The notes: generated by a model not told the origin, from the sequence alone. Positions 18,758-28,506 are shown, counted from the stretch's first letter. The stretch: DNA of 64,000 nucleotides from Ferruginibacter sp. (GCA_013141115.1 JABFRP010000001.1:62001-126000), one strand, 5' to 3'. Program-made: numbers and translations.

Positions 18758-19744
18758 ATGGATTTCGAAAAACTCTTTCATCAGTTTACTCAAATAAAAG
18801 TTGCCGTAATTGGCGATGTAATGCTGGATACTTATTGGTGGGGCAATGTAGAACGGATTTCTCCGGAAGCTCCGGTGCCTGTAGTGGCAGTAAGCAAAAA
18901 AGAACAACGTATTGGCGGAGCCGGTAATGTGGCACTAAATTTACAATCGCTGGGTGCAGCGGTTAGTGTATTAAGTGTATTGGGTAAAGATGATGATGGT
19001 GAACAACTCACGCAGTTATTTGCCGATAACCATATCAATACTAAATACCTGGTGCACAGCGAGCAAAGGATTACCACCAATAAAATACGCATCATCAGCC
19101 GTAATCAGCATATGATGCGGTTAGATGCAGAATTGATCACCGACATTAATACTGCCGATGAAGAAAGACTCTTGTATGCATTTGAAGAATACATTGCAGC
19201 AGTATCGCCTGATGTGGTAGTGCTGGAAGATTATAACAAAGGTGTACTTACTCAAAACTGCATTGCAAAAATAATAGCCTTGTGCAGGCATCATAATATT
19301 TTAACTACAGTAGATCCCAAGCGCAAAAACTTTTTTGCTTATAAAGGGGTTGATATTTTTAAGCCCAATTTAAAAGAAGTAAAAGAAGGTTTAAATCTTT
19401 TATCAGATGAAGTAAGCCTGGCTGCATTAAAAGATATTCATGCACAGTTGCAGGAAAAACTGCAGCATAAAACTTCTTTTATTACCTTATCGGAGAAAGG
19501 GGTTTTTTATAATGATGATACCAAAGCTGCAATTATCCCTACACATATACGCAGCATTGCCGATGTTAGCGGTGCAGGCGATACCGTAATAGCTGTGGCT
19601 TCATTGGTATTTGCCGCTACCAAAAATGTAACCTTAATGGCAGACATTGCCAATATAGCCGGCGGGCTGGTTTGCGAAGAAGTAGGCACTGTGGCAATTA
19701 ATAAAGAAAAATTATTGACGGAGTGTAAAGAGTTGTTGAGCTAA
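18758..19744 (+). CDS. rfaE1: D-glycero-beta-D-manno-heptose-7-phosphate kinase
   Basis: A 328-residue PfkB-fold kinase that makes heptose 1,7-bisphosphate for ADP-heptose, an LPS core precursor. Typical blocks are VIGDVMLDTYWWGNVERISPE, EQRIGGAGNVALNLQSLGA, VDPKRKNFFAYKGVDIFKPN and the catalytic ISGAGDTV-type motif, here VSGAGDTVIAVASL. It lacks the C-terminal nucleotidyltransferase domain of the E. coli HldE fusion, so it is the stand-alone kinase. Its last 4 bases overlap the end of the convergent gene downstream. Confidence 0.93.
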   Translation: MDFEKLFHQFTQIKVAVIGDVMLDTYWWGNVERISPEAPVPVVAVSKKEQRIGGAGNVALNLQSLGAAVSVLSVLGKDDDGEQLTQLFADNHINTKYLVHSEQRITTNKIRIISRNQHMMRLDAELITDINTADEERLLYAFEEYIAAVSPDVVVLEDYNKGVLTQNCIAKIIALCRHHNILTTVDPKRKNFFAYKGVDIFKPNLKEVKEGLNLLSDEVSLAALKDIHAQLQEKLQHKTSFITLSEKGVFYNDDTKAAIIPTHIRSIADVSGAGDTVIAVASLVFAATKNVTLMADIANIAGGLVCEEVGTVAINKEKLLTECKELLS

Positions 19745-20424
19745 TTTTTTTTCTCCCGTTCTTCTTTCAATCGCTGCCTTTTTTCTGTAATAGCCAAAAA
19801 TCTTTCAAAGTTGATAAATAGCTCAAAAAATATTTTGGCAATAACAAATACCAGTATAAATATTTTACCTGCACCAAAGGTTAAAAATATGCTGCCTAGT
19901 ATTACAACAAACTGCTGTACAAATATTCTCATATAGGGCTCAAACATTTGCCTGCCTAAACTTATTGTTTTATAGTTGCCCGAACTAAAGAAACTAAAAA
20001 TACTTTGCACCGTATAATACGCTATAAATATCAGCAGCATCAGTTTACCATTGTCGCCTAATAATTCAGGTATTTTTGAATAACTCATCAGGAACGACCT
20101 GTCGGGTATCATTTTACTTACGGCAAAAAATATTTGCGTTTGTATAAAAACAAAAAAGCCATAGTGGATAATAAAAAAGAAAATAAAAAACCATCCGCTT
20201 TGCATACTGTTGCTGCCACCGTTTTCCCACACATCTTTTTGCCGTACAAAAATAGTAATGCAAGCCATCTTTATCACATTTACAAGTCCAATGATCACCG
20301 TCTCCATGCAATACACTAAAAAAACAGGTTGGGCATCCCAGCCTTCAAACCAAACGCCATACAATGGAATGAGATTGACAACTATTAAAAGGAAATCAGG
20401 TATTGTTAGCTTACGTTTAAACAT
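19741..20424 (-). CDS. DUF6498-like membrane protein
   Basis: A 227-residue protein with five to six hydrophobic segments. The segment QPVFLVYCMETVIIGLVNVIKM matches the DUF6498 pattern as I recall it. The function is unknown. The C-terminal end is basic (ERFLAITEKRQRLKEEREKK). It converges on rfaE1 with a 4-base overlap and diverges from the peptidase gene. Confidence 0.7.
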   Translation of the reverse strand: MFKRKLTIPDFLLIVVNLIPLYGVWFEGWDAQPVFLVYCMETVIIGLVNVIKMACITIFVRQKDVWENGGSNSMQSGWFFIFFFIIHYGFFVFIQTQIFFAVSKMIPDRSFLMSYSKIPELLGDNGKLMLLIFIAYYTVQSIFSFFSSGNYKTISLGRQMFEPYMRIFVQQFVVILGSIFLTFGAGKIFILVFVIAKIFFELFINFERFLAITEKRQRLKEEREKKN

Positions 20425-20463
20425 TGCCTTAAAATTGTAGAAGTTTTATGGCAGTAAATTAAA

Positions 20464-20471
20464 TACTTTTG
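20464..20471 (+). promoter_or_regulatory. -7 element before the isoaspartyl peptidase gene
   Basis: TACTTTTG is a perfect TAnnTTTG element 28 bases before the start codon, in the divergent spacer. A weak -33 (TTTT, 20444-20447) lies 16 bases upstream. Confidence 0.4.
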
Positions 20472-20499
20472 AGCACACAACTAATACCCACCAACACGT

Positions 20500-21450
20500 A
20501 TGCAAAAGTTATCGATTGCCATTCACGGCGGCGCCGGAACCATTTTAAAAGAAGATATGACACCCGAGCTGGAAGCAGCTTATTTAAAAGGGCTTAACGA
20601 ATCTTTAAACGCCGGCTATGCTGTACTGGAAGAAGGTGGTACTGCCATCAATGCAGTAAAAGCTGCTATTGTAATTCTGGAAGATAACCTGATGTTTAAT
20701 GCTGGCCGTGGTTCAGTATTTACAAAAAAAGGCGTGCAGGAAATGGATGCTGCTATCATGAATGGAAAAGATCTTACCGCAGGTGCAGTAGCTGCAGTAA
20801 GAAATGTACGCAACCCTATTGAGTTGGCAGCAGAAGTAATGCTTAACAGCAATCATGTTTTTTTAAGCGGTAAAGGGGCTAATGATTTTGCAATTAAACA
20901 GGGTATTAAATTAGAACCTGATGAATTTTTCTTTTCTCAATTCAGGTATGATCAGTGGAAAGCAATAAGAGACAGTGACAATTATTCTTTGGATCATACT
21001 CACCAGGGCCTGGAAGAATTATTTAAAGATAAAAAATTTGGCACCGTAGGCGCAGTAGCCTGCGATAGCAACGGCAATATTGCTGCGGCTACCAGTACAG
21101 GTGGTATGACGAATAAAAAGTATGGTCGCATTGGTGATAGTCCGCTTATTGGCTGTGGCACTTACGCCAATAATAAAACATGCGGTATAAGTTGTACAGG
21201 GCATGGCGAACCATTTATAAGGGCAGTAGCTGCATATGATGTGAGCTGCTTAATGGAATACAAAGGCATGAGTTTGCAGGAAGCCATGACTGAAGTGGTG
21301 ATGCATAAATTGCCTAAAATGGATGGCGAAGGCGGAATGATTGGTGTAGATGCGGCAGGTAATGTGGCCATGGTTTTAAATAGTGCCGGTATGTATCGTG
21401 GTATGAGAAACAGTGACGACGAAAATTATGTAAAAATTTATCATGATTAA
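20500..21450 (+). CDS. Isoaspartyl peptidase/L-asparaginase (Ntn hydrolase)
   Basis: A 316-residue plant-type asparaginase that cleaves beta-aspartyl dipeptides and asparagine. It begins with IAIHGGAGT and has FNAGRGSVFTKKGVQEMDA. The autoproteolytic site and nucleophile is Thr182 in FGTVGAVA, followed by AAATSTGGMTNKKYGRIGDSP and GTGHGE-like SCTGHGEPFIR. There is no signal peptide, so it acts in the cytoplasm. All key residues are present. Confidence 0.93.
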   Translation: MQKLSIAIHGGAGTILKEDMTPELEAAYLKGLNESLNAGYAVLEEGGTAINAVKAAIVILEDNLMFNAGRGSVFTKKGVQEMDAAIMNGKDLTAGAVAAVRNVRNPIELAAEVMLNSNHVFLSGKGANDFAIKQGIKLEPDEFFFSQFRYDQWKAIRDSDNYSLDHTHQGLEELFKDKKFGTVGAVACDSNGNIAAATSTGGMTNKKYGRIGDSPLIGCGTYANNKTCGISCTGHGEPFIRAVAAYDVSCLMEYKGMSLQEAMTEVVMHKLPKMDGEGGMIGVDAAGNVAMVLNSAGMYRGMRNSDDENYVKIYHD

Positions 21451-21472
21451 TTGCCTTGTGGCAAATACTTTT
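21451..21472 (+). terminator. Weak terminator after the peptidase gene
   Basis: TTGCC (21451-21455) pairs with GGCAA (21460-21464), followed by ATAC and a T run. The stem has only five base pairs, so this is tentative. The rest of the 201-base gap carries the ispD promoter. Confidence 0.4.
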
Positions 21473-21591
21473 TTTAACGGGTTATACTTCTTTATTTAGT
21501 TTCATTGGCAGACTGGTGCTCTCTGGCATCGTAACATTATTAGGCTTTTACCAAAGCATACGGACAGAATATAAAGCAAATGCACTTTCAA

Positions 21592-21623
21592 TTTGATTTA
21601 ACTGCCGTGGTGTCGTATTTTTA
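21592..21623 (+). promoter_or_regulatory. Candidate ispD promoter
   Basis: TTTG at 21592-21595 and TATTTTTA at 21616-21623 (TAnnTTTA, last base off consensus) are 20 bases apart. It would give a leader of about 22 bases to ispD. Confidence 0.45.
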
Positions 21624-21651
21624 TGCTATAATATAAAGCACTCTTCAATAA

Positions 21652-22335
21652 ATGAATAATACAGCAGAACTTAAAAAAATAGCAGTAATTGTAGCTGGTG
21701 GCACAGGAACAAGGATGAATAACAGTATTCCTAAACAATTTTTATTATTAAAAAATAAACCTGTTCTTTTTTATACCATTGATGCTTTTTTAAAGTCGTA
21801 CGATGATATGCAAATCATACTGGTATTACCCGAAGAGCATGTGGCAGCCGGACAGGAAATAATAGATGCATTTTTTGATTACACCCGAATTAAAATAACC
21901 ATTGGTGGCAGAACAAGATTTCACTCGGTGCAAAACGGATTAAGTTTAATTGAAGAGGAAAGCATTGTGTTTGTACATGACGCAGTACGTTGTTTACTTA
22001 CCACCGATCTGATACAACGTTGCTATAAATCAGCTATTGAAAACGGTACTGCAATTCCGGTAATTGATAGTAAAGACAGTGTGCGTATTGTTACCGGAGA
22101 AGATAATGCAGCTGTAGAGCGTGACCGTATTAAGCTGGTGCAAACACCACAAACCTTCCATAGTAAAATTTTATTGCCGGCATTTAATATTGACTTTAAA
22201 GATAAATTTACTGACGAGGCAACCGTGGTAGAAGCTTTTGGGTTAAAAGTTAATTTATTGCAGGGTGAAGAGAATAATATTAAAATTACCCGTCCACTGG
22301 ATCTGGTAATGGCCGAATCATTAGTTGCCCAATAA
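21652..22335 (+). CDS. ispD: 2-C-methyl-D-erythritol 4-phosphate cytidylyltransferase
   Basis: A 227-residue enzyme of the MEP isoprenoid pathway that couples CTP to MEP. The nucleotide-binding loop is VAGGTGTRMNNSIPKQFLLL, with KPVLFYTIDAF after it; later blocks are VFVHDAVRCLL, DSVRIV and the C-terminal FTDEATVVEAFGLKVNLLQGEENNIKITRPLDL. Length and motifs are normal. The next gene overlaps its end. Confidence 0.95.
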   Translation: MNNTAELKKIAVIVAGGTGTRMNNSIPKQFLLLKNKPVLFYTIDAFLKSYDDMQIILVLPEEHVAAGQEIIDAFFDYTRIKITIGGRTRFHSVQNGLSLIEEESIVFVHDAVRCLLTTDLIQRCYKSAIENGTAIPVIDSKDSVRIVTGEDNAAVERDRIKLVQTPQTFHSKILLPAFNIDFKDKFTDEATVVEAFGLKVNLLQGEENNIKITRPLDLVMAESLVAQ

Positions 22336-23176
22336 TATTTTATTGAAAGAATTACTGAAAAATATTTTAAAAAAACTTGGACTGTATCATTTTTTACAGG
22401 GCAATTACAGACAATTGCTTGTGGCAGTAAAGGGAATCAGCAGCCAGGTTAAATACGCAAAATTTAAAGGGACAGGTTTTGAATGCAATTGTTGCGGAGC
22501 AATGTATAGTCAATTCATCCCTGATTATCCTTCGGCAGAAAATGCCCATGCTATTTCAGCAAACGAAGTTGTTGCAGGCTATGGCGAAAATATTTTATGC
22601 CCGTCTTGCCTAAGTACTGCAAGAGAAAGACTGATCATTGCATTGCTGAAAGATAACATTAAACTTACCGGTAAAAAGATATTGCATTTCTCCCCCGAGA
22701 AAAAAATCTACAATTTTATAAAAAGCAGTAACGAAGTAATTACTGCAGATATTCAACCTTTGTTTTACAAAAACATTGACAGTAAAATTAAAAATGAAGA
22801 TGCTACTCATTTATCTTTTAGCGATAATAATTTTGATGTCGTGATTGGCAATCATATTATGGAACATATACCCAATGATGCAAAAGCGCTTAAAGAAATT
22901 TACAGGGTGTTAAAACCGGGTGGCAGAGCAATTCTTCAGGTACCTTATTCTACAAAAATTACAAACACTTTAGAGGAGCCGGGAATTAACGACCCTCAAA
23001 AACAATCCACTTTATTTGGCCAAAAAGATCATGTAAGAATTTATCAGATGCAGGATTATATCAGCCGCTTGCAATATTGCGGATTTAAAGTTTCTCTTAT
23101 GGAGTATAAGGATCTGTCTATGTATTATAAAAATGCAATTCAACTTAACGAAGCATTTTTATCTATTTTGAAATAA
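22325..23176 (+). CDS. Class I SAM-dependent methyltransferase with a cysteine-rich N-terminal part
   Basis: A 283-residue protein. The middle carries CNCCG and CPSC pairs (about residues 54-98), likely a zinc knuckle, and the rest is a Methyltransf_11 domain (NEDATHLSFSDNNFDVVIGNHIMEHI, then EIYRVLKPGGRAILQVPYS). The first in-frame ATG is too far inside, so the start is a TTG at 22325 (overlapping ispD by 11 bases) or a TTG at 22343. Its end overlaps the convergent gene by 14 bases. Such proteins often sit in polysaccharide or glycan loci, and a sugar transferase lies 4 kb away. The substrate is unknown. Confidence 0.8.
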   Translation: MPNNILLKELLKNILKKLGLYHFLQGNYRQLLVAVKGISSQVKYAKFKGTGFECNCCGAMYSQFIPDYPSAENAHAISANEVVAGYGENILCPSCLSTARERLIIALLKDNIKLTGKKILHFSPEKKIYNFIKSSNEVITADIQPLFYKNIDSKIKNEDATHLSFSDNNFDVVIGNHIMEHIPNDAKALKEIYRVLKPGGRAILQVPYSTKITNTLEEPGINDPQKQSTLFGQKDHVRIYQMQDYISRLQYCGFKVSLMEYKDLSMYYKNAIQLNEAFLSILK

Positions 23177-24107
23177 GCAAACGGTAGTGTTCCGGTAAAG
23201 GTTTCAGTAAACTAAAAGGGAAGGGCAATTTATTTAAATACAAAGTGCTGTAGGGTTCTGCAACTGCTCCAAATTTTTTATAAAAATCAGCTACTGATGC
23301 AGTATCGCTGCCTTCAAAATCCAGCAACAGATTTGTGCCGGCATGTTCTTTTATAAAACTGTCGATCAATAAAGACGAAGCGCCATATTGTTTGCTTTCA
23401 GTCGTATTGCCTACCAACCAATAGTAAGCCCTGTTTTTAAAGAAAAGAAAAATGGCAGATGCTAACAGCGTTCCTTCTTTTGAAAAAACGCCATAAACTT
23501 TTGAATGAACTTTATAAGTTTTATAAACTTTGTGTAGCATTTCAAACAAGCCATCTTCAACCTGTGTGAATTTCGGAAATTCTTTTTTACAAATTGCTGT
23601 TACATAATCAAAGGAAATATCCTTTTGTACAACACAACCACTTTTTACAGCTTTAGCAATATTGCGGTGAATATTTTCAGAATACTTTTGTTGCAGTTGA
23701 TCGTATGAATCGTTAAGATTTAAAACATAATTATTTCTTGCAACAATAGTTCCGCCGGTATATTCAATTTTGTTGCTGCTGTTAAAACTCAGGTCCCATA
23801 ATTTAAATTGTTTGGGTATTGCATTTAAAAATGCAATACCAATCTCTTGGGTAATATCATTACCAAAAATACCCAATGCCGGAGTTATTGAAGGTTGAAA
23901 TAAATAATTGATACCTGCCTTTTTTCTGCATGGCAATGGCATTACCATATCATAATCGTTTAGTACCAGCGCATTCCATTGCGGCGCCATACTATCTAAA
24001 TAGCCGCTGCATGCATAAAGCAAACCATTGCTGGCATTGTTTATACAATCATCCCATTTTGTTTTATTGATCTGCTGATGTAAAAGGTATTGTATACTTT
24101 TCATCAA
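23163..24107 (-). CDS. FemAB/GNAT-like acyltransferase
   Basis: A 314-residue soluble protein. The double-GNAT pattern of FemAB and BioF2-like acetyltransferases shows in YSENIHRNIAKAVKSG, KVYGVFSKEGTLLASAIFLFFKNRAYYWLVGN and SLLIDSFIKEHAGTNLLLDFEGSD. Relatives transfer amino acids or acyl groups in peptidoglycan or exopolysaccharide synthesis. The start overlaps the end of the upstream M1 peptidase gene (ATGA overlap), so both are translated from one mRNA. An ATG one codon later is equally possible. Confidence 0.7.
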   Translation of the reverse strand: MMKSIQYLLHQQINKTKWDDCINNASNGLLYACSGYLDSMAPQWNALVLNDYDMVMPLPCRKKAGINYLFQPSITPALGIFGNDITQEIGIAFLNAIPKQFKLWDLSFNSSNKIEYTGGTIVARNNYVLNLNDSYDQLQQKYSENIHRNIAKAVKSGCVVQKDISFDYVTAICKKEFPKFTQVEDGLFEMLHKVYKTYKVHSKVYGVFSKEGTLLASAIFLFFKNRAYYWLVGNTTESKQYGASSLLIDSFIKEHAGTNLLLDFEGSDTASVADFYKKFGAVAEPYSTLYLNKLPFPFSLLKPLPEHYRLLISK

Positions 24108-26986
24108 AAAGAAATTTGGGGAATCAGTTTTCTCAACGATAAAATTTGGAAGTCGATGCTGAACGTTATTTTATTGATAAGCTTATTTGCTTCTTTATCT
24201 GTTTTTAATTGTTCTTTAAAAGTTTTGCTGTACAGCACCGGTGCATAAACGTTGATCAGGTTTTTAAACAACGACAATTGTAAGCCACCTACGTATAAAA
24301 AGCGGGGAGTGTATGCATTTTTCTCCCATGCTTCGGCATAAGTGCCTGCATCAAAAAATACTTTTAAGGGCAATTTAACCGGAAATAAATTTTCGGGCAA
24401 TGTGCTGGATAAATTAAATGCAGCTACCCATTTTTCCGAATAACCCTGCACACTGCTGTATTGATCGAGCCTTAATTTTAATCCTCCTGTGTTTTGTATC
24501 ATTACCTGTTGCGCTCCAATGCCATCGTTTTTAACAGGGATTTTACCAAAAGCAGTAGAGGCAGTACGGCCCATAAAATAACTGTTGTAAGTATAATCTT
24601 CGGTGCCGTTAGCGGCTAACAATTTAGGCTGGTACAAATAAGCAGTAAAATTTTTTGCACCCACATAGCCAAACTTAGCAGCAAATACCCTTACTTGTAA
24701 GCCACCACTTTTAGCGTAATTGAAAAAATAATTTCCGGTTACATTTACCCTGTAAAAGCCATCGCCTTGCTGTAATTGCAATTGGTAATTGTAGGGGTAT
24801 AACTTTCTGTTATTATCAACATTAAATGAAAGTTGATTTACATAACGTGTACTGCTTTTTAAAGATGTTGGGTAGTTAATGGTGCTGTCGCTGCCAATTT
24901 TATATTCAAAATTGTCAAACTGCTTTTCGCCAATTATAAATGAACGGATATCTATCCAGCTGGATACACTGCTTCGGTAACCATGTTTAAAATAAAATCT
25001 TAAAAAAGGAACAGCTTTATAAAAATGCTCAAATATATTTTTTCCGGTAGTATCTAAACTGCGGTTGCTGGAAAAACGGGATCCGCTAAAACCCAGTTCA
25101 ATTTTTTGAAAAGTTTTTTCGGGATACCAGCTATAACCAATGCGGCCAATGCCATTGAGTTGTTTGCTTTTGGTAGCATATAAAGGCACGGCTACAAATT
25201 GTAATTTGGTAGATGGTAAAGTATAATTGTGCAGGGCAATACCCAGCATCAGCTTATCGTACGAGTTGGTGCCAATTGCCGGCGCTATGGCAATATAATT
25301 ATGCTTGTCGGTTTCTTTTAAGCTAAATAAAGAAGTAAAGCGTATATTTTTTTTGCTGTTGTTTTTTATTAAGCTGCCTTTATTATTTAATAAGGCAAAT
25401 GCTGCATCCTGGTTTTTACCACTGATTTCTTCCAGCACTTTTTTAAAATCTTCAGGATAAGGATGTTTAAAACTCCAGCGGCGGTAATATGCTCTCATGC
25501 AGCTATCAAATAATTCTTTACCTATTTGTGTTTCTAAAAGTTGCATCCATTGCCCGGCTTTGCTGTAGGCGACCATGTTGTAATTGGCTGCACTAAATTT
25601 TTCTGAAGTAGTTTCAATGGGTTGGTCTCTCTTAATAGCGATCAGCGATTGCAATAATGTTTGCTGTACATCATTGGGTATTCTTTTTTTTATAAAGCCA
25701 GCGGTAGTGTTTACAAAATCAAGCGACACGTTACCATAATATTGTAACACATACCTGTTGTCGTAATAGGTATTCATACCTTCATCCATCCAGGGATGTG
25801 TACGTTCGTTGCTTGCTAAAATACCGTAAAACCAGTTGTGGCCTACTTCGTGATTGATAACAAAGTCGAGTGTTTTTTCGCTGCCACCAGATTCTAATAA
25901 GGTGATAGTTGGGTATTCCATTCCTCCACCATTACCACCATCAACAACACTTACAATATCGTATGGATATTCGCCCAACCATTTGCTTTTTGTAAGTATG
26001 GCCTTTTTGGTAAGTGCTATACAATTTTGCCAATCTTTTTCATTTGATTTAAAATAATAACCAGCTACTGTTATTATTTTACCAGAAGGCAATTGAAGCG
26101 TATCTCTTTTTTCAATAAAAGTTTTATCAGCAAACCATGCAAAGTCGTGTACATTGTTTTGCTTGTACAACAATGTTTTTAATGTGCTGGAAGAGGGGAC
26201 ACCGATCTTGTTTTTTTCTTTTGTTGTTTTATCAGTTGTTTTTGCTTTAGCAGAGGTATTGGTTTTTACTGCGGGTATAAAACCGGTGTTTGTTTCTGTA
26301 AAAGAAGAGTCGGTTAATACACCAGTAGAAGCCACAATATAATTTTTCGGCAAGGTTATCTGCACTTCATAATTTCCAAACTCGCTGTAAAATTCTCCCT
26401 GGTCTAAATAAGGAATAGGGTGCCAGCCTTTTCTATCATACACAGCAGGCTTTGGGTACCATTGTGTTATTTGATAAGATTGGTCAACATGACCGCCTCT
26501 TGAAAAATTGTACGGTAGTTTTACATGAAAGGGTGTTTCTATTTTGCAATTGTTTTTGGGTGCTAATGGCGCCGGTAAAATTAATTTAATAATATCCTGG
26601 TGTTGCGGATGATCTTCGGTTTTTGCGGTTACAGTATTTACTTTAAAATCAAGGCGGTTAATGTAGCCCCGTAGCTCATCCTCAGAAAAATAAAATTTAC
26701 TACTGCCATTCTCCAATGCCTGGTCTGTAAAGGCAGTACGGTCATTTTTAAAAGCATTGGGCCAAACATGTATCCAGATAAAATAAAGTGTATCGGGCGA
26801 ATTATTAAAATAATTCATTTTTATATAGCCATCTAAAGTATGCGCTGTATCGTTAAGGCTAACATCAATAGTATAGTTTACCTGCTGTTGCCAATAATTT
26901 TCGCTCTGCGTTTTGCCATAGGACTGGCAATTAGCAGATGGCAGTTGGCTATAAAACAGCAGTAGTAAACTAAAAATTTTTTTCAA
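24104..26986 (-). CDS. M1 family metallopeptidase with a C-terminal beta-barrel-like half
   Basis: A 960-residue exported protein (signal peptide ending ANCQ, about residue 21). The N-terminal half is an M1 aminopeptidase-like domain: zinc site HEVGH at residues 379-383 and Glu402 in MDEGMNTYY give HEXXH-x18-E. The canonical GAMEN motif is replaced by GGMEYPT. After about residue 540 the sequence turns into alternating aromatic beta strands, including LPLKVFFDAGTYAEAW and PRFLYVGGLQLSLFKNLIN. It ends in Phe, as outer-membrane barrels do. I infer a peptidase carried on an outer-membrane barrel; the barrel part is not proven. Confidence 0.85.
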   Translation of the reverse strand: MKKIFSLLLLFYSQLPSANCQSYGKTQSENYWQQQVNYTIDVSLNDTAHTLDGYIKMNYFNNSPDTLYFIWIHVWPNAFKNDRTAFTDQALENGSSKFYFSEDELRGYINRLDFKVNTVTAKTEDHPQHQDIIKLILPAPLAPKNNCKIETPFHVKLPYNFSRGGHVDQSYQITQWYPKPAVYDRKGWHPIPYLDQGEFYSEFGNYEVQITLPKNYIVASTGVLTDSSFTETNTGFIPAVKTNTSAKAKTTDKTTKEKNKIGVPSSSTLKTLLYKQNNVHDFAWFADKTFIEKRDTLQLPSGKIITVAGYYFKSNEKDWQNCIALTKKAILTKSKWLGEYPYDIVSVVDGGNGGGMEYPTITLLESGGSEKTLDFVINHEVGHNWFYGILASNERTHPWMDEGMNTYYDNRYVLQYYGNVSLDFVNTTAGFIKKRIPNDVQQTLLQSLIAIKRDQPIETTSEKFSAANYNMVAYSKAGQWMQLLETQIGKELFDSCMRAYYRRWSFKHPYPEDFKKVLEEISGKNQDAAFALLNNKGSLIKNNSKKNIRFTSLFSLKETDKHNYIAIAPAIGTNSYDKLMLGIALHNYTLPSTKLQFVAVPLYATKSKQLNGIGRIGYSWYPEKTFQKIELGFSGSRFSSNRSLDTTGKNIFEHFYKAVPFLRFYFKHGYRSSVSSWIDIRSFIIGEKQFDNFEYKIGSDSTINYPTSLKSSTRYVNQLSFNVDNNRKLYPYNYQLQLQQGDGFYRVNVTGNYFFNYAKSGGLQVRVFAAKFGYVGAKNFTAYLYQPKLLAANGTEDYTYNSYFMGRTASTAFGKIPVKNDGIGAQQVMIQNTGGLKLRLDQYSSVQGYSEKWVAAFNLSSTLPENLFPVKLPLKVFFDAGTYAEAWEKNAYTPRFLYVGGLQLSLFKNLINVYAPVLYSKTFKEQLKTDKEANKLINKITFSIDFQILSLRKLIPQISF

Positions 26987-27002
26987 AACAATATGGTTTT
27001 TT

Positions 27003-27030
27003 CAAAAATAATCAAATCCATTCATTACAA
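27003..27030 (-). promoter_or_regulatory. Candidate promoter of the M1 peptidase gene
   Basis: On the minus strand, TTG (27030-27028) and TATTTTTG (27010-27003, perfect -7 match) are 17 bases apart, just upstream of the start codon at 26986. Confidence 0.42.
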
Positions 27031-27067
27031 TAAATTTTAAAGCTGCAATTATGGGTAGCCCAATTGC

Positions 27068-28465
27068 TTATTTTCCTTTGCCGCTAAAAATAATCTTAAT
27101 GGTGTGCAGCATTATTTTAAAATCCAGTGTTAGCGATATGTTTTCAATATACATCAGGTCGTAGGGCATACGCTCAATCATTTCTTCAATAGAGGAAGCG
27201 TAACCAAATTTTACCATGCCCCAGCTGCTAAGGCCCGGTTTTACTTTAAATAAATAATTGTACTCGGGGTGCAGTTTGATGATCTGGTCAATATAAAATT
27301 TTCTTTCCGGCCTTGGCCCTACCAAACTCATTTCGCCTTTAATAATGTTCCAAAGTTGCGGTAACTCATCTAAACGCCATTTGCGCATTGTTTTGCCCCA
27401 CTGGGTTATCCTTGGGTCGTTATCAAAACTTAATTGCGGACCATTTTTTTCTGCAGTCTCAATCATGCTGCGAAATTTGTACATGGTAAAAGGCTTGCCT
27501 TTGTAGCCAATTCTTTCCTGTAAAAAAAATAAAGTTCCTTTGGATGAAGTAATAACCCTTAATGCAGTAAAAATAATTAATGGAGAAAGAATAACACTGG
27601 CCAGCAATGCAATAGCAATATCCAGCAGGCGCTTAATATTTTGTTGCCAGGAGGATAGTAAGCCGGAATGCAAATCGACCAACGGTACACCTAATACATT
27701 ACTGGTTTGCACCGCACCGGTTAAAATATCCACGGTATCAGGCGTGATCTTTATGTTTACATCTTTATCGCTTAGTTGCTGTAAAATCTTTTCTATTTTC
27801 TCCCTCTCTTTTTTTTCTACAGCAATAATTACTTCTTCAATATTGTTTTCGGCAATAATGGAAGTAATGTTTTCTGTGTTTCCAAAATAAGTAACTGCAA
27901 CCGGCCAATCCGGTAAATGATTGCCATTGGTATTTACAAAGCCGGTTATTTTATATCCGGTTCTTTCTTTATTGTTGGTAATAGATTTATATAGCGAAAG
28001 GGCATTGTTGCCCGAACCTATTATTAAAGTGTTGAAAAATACCACCCCTTTTTCAAGTTGCAGTTTTACTGTAGTTAAAAAAAACAGGCGGATGATAAAC
28101 GTTACTATTACCTGTATGCTTATCAGCGATAAAAATTCTTTATAATAAATATTGTAATCGCCTGTGGCATCGTATAACAAAAATAGAAATAATATTACAA
28201 TGCTGCCTATAAAAGTCTGGTTAAAGCTGTTTAAAAGCTCCAGTAATCTGGATTTGTGGTAAATGTTTTTATAACTGCCGCCAAGATGGTATAAAGTGAT
28301 CCATGCCAGCGGGTATAGTAACAAACCGATGTAAAATTTGTTGCCAACAAGAGGGGCTTCTTGTATAATTTGTTTTCTTATAAAATAAAAAATAATCCAT
28401 GCTATTACAGCAGCAATAAAATCACCTGTTGCATACCATCCAATATGAATCCGGGGTTGTTTCAA
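27068..28465 (-). CDS. Polyprenyl-phosphate sugar-1-phosphate transferase (WbaP/EpsE-like)
   Basis: A 465-residue inner-membrane enzyme that starts polysaccharide repeat units by moving a sugar phosphate onto undecaprenyl phosphate. It has four N-terminal membrane helices, a CoA-binding-like middle domain (NTLIIGSGNNALSLYKSI), another membrane segment (about residue 280) and the bacterial sugar transferase domain: KPFTMYKFRSM, RKWRLDELPQLWNIIKGEMS, LVGPRPE and KPGLSSWG. All catalytic blocks are intact. No other glycan synthesis operon is adjacent apart from the oxidoreductase upstream. Confidence 0.92.
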   Translation of the reverse strand: MKQPRIHIGWYATGDFIAAVIAWIIFYFIRKQIIQEAPLVGNKFYIGLLLYPLAWITLYHLGGSYKNIYHKSRLLELLNSFNQTFIGSIVILFLFLLYDATGDYNIYYKEFLSLISIQVIVTFIIRLFFLTTVKLQLEKGVVFFNTLIIGSGNNALSLYKSITNNKERTGYKITGFVNTNGNHLPDWPVAVTYFGNTENITSIIAENNIEEVIIAVEKKEREKIEKILQQLSDKDVNIKITPDTVDILTGAVQTSNVLGVPLVDLHSGLLSSWQQNIKRLLDIAIALLASVILSPLIIFTALRVITSSKGTLFFLQERIGYKGKPFTMYKFRSMIETAEKNGPQLSFDNDPRITQWGKTMRKWRLDELPQLWNIIKGEMSLVGPRPERKFYIDQIIKLHPEYNYLFKVKPGLSSWGMVKFGYASSIEEMIERMPYDLMYIENISLTLDFKIMLHTIKIIFSGKGK

Positions 28466-28506
28466 TTAACAATGCTGCAATTGGGTTACAAATTATTCTT
28501 TACTGA

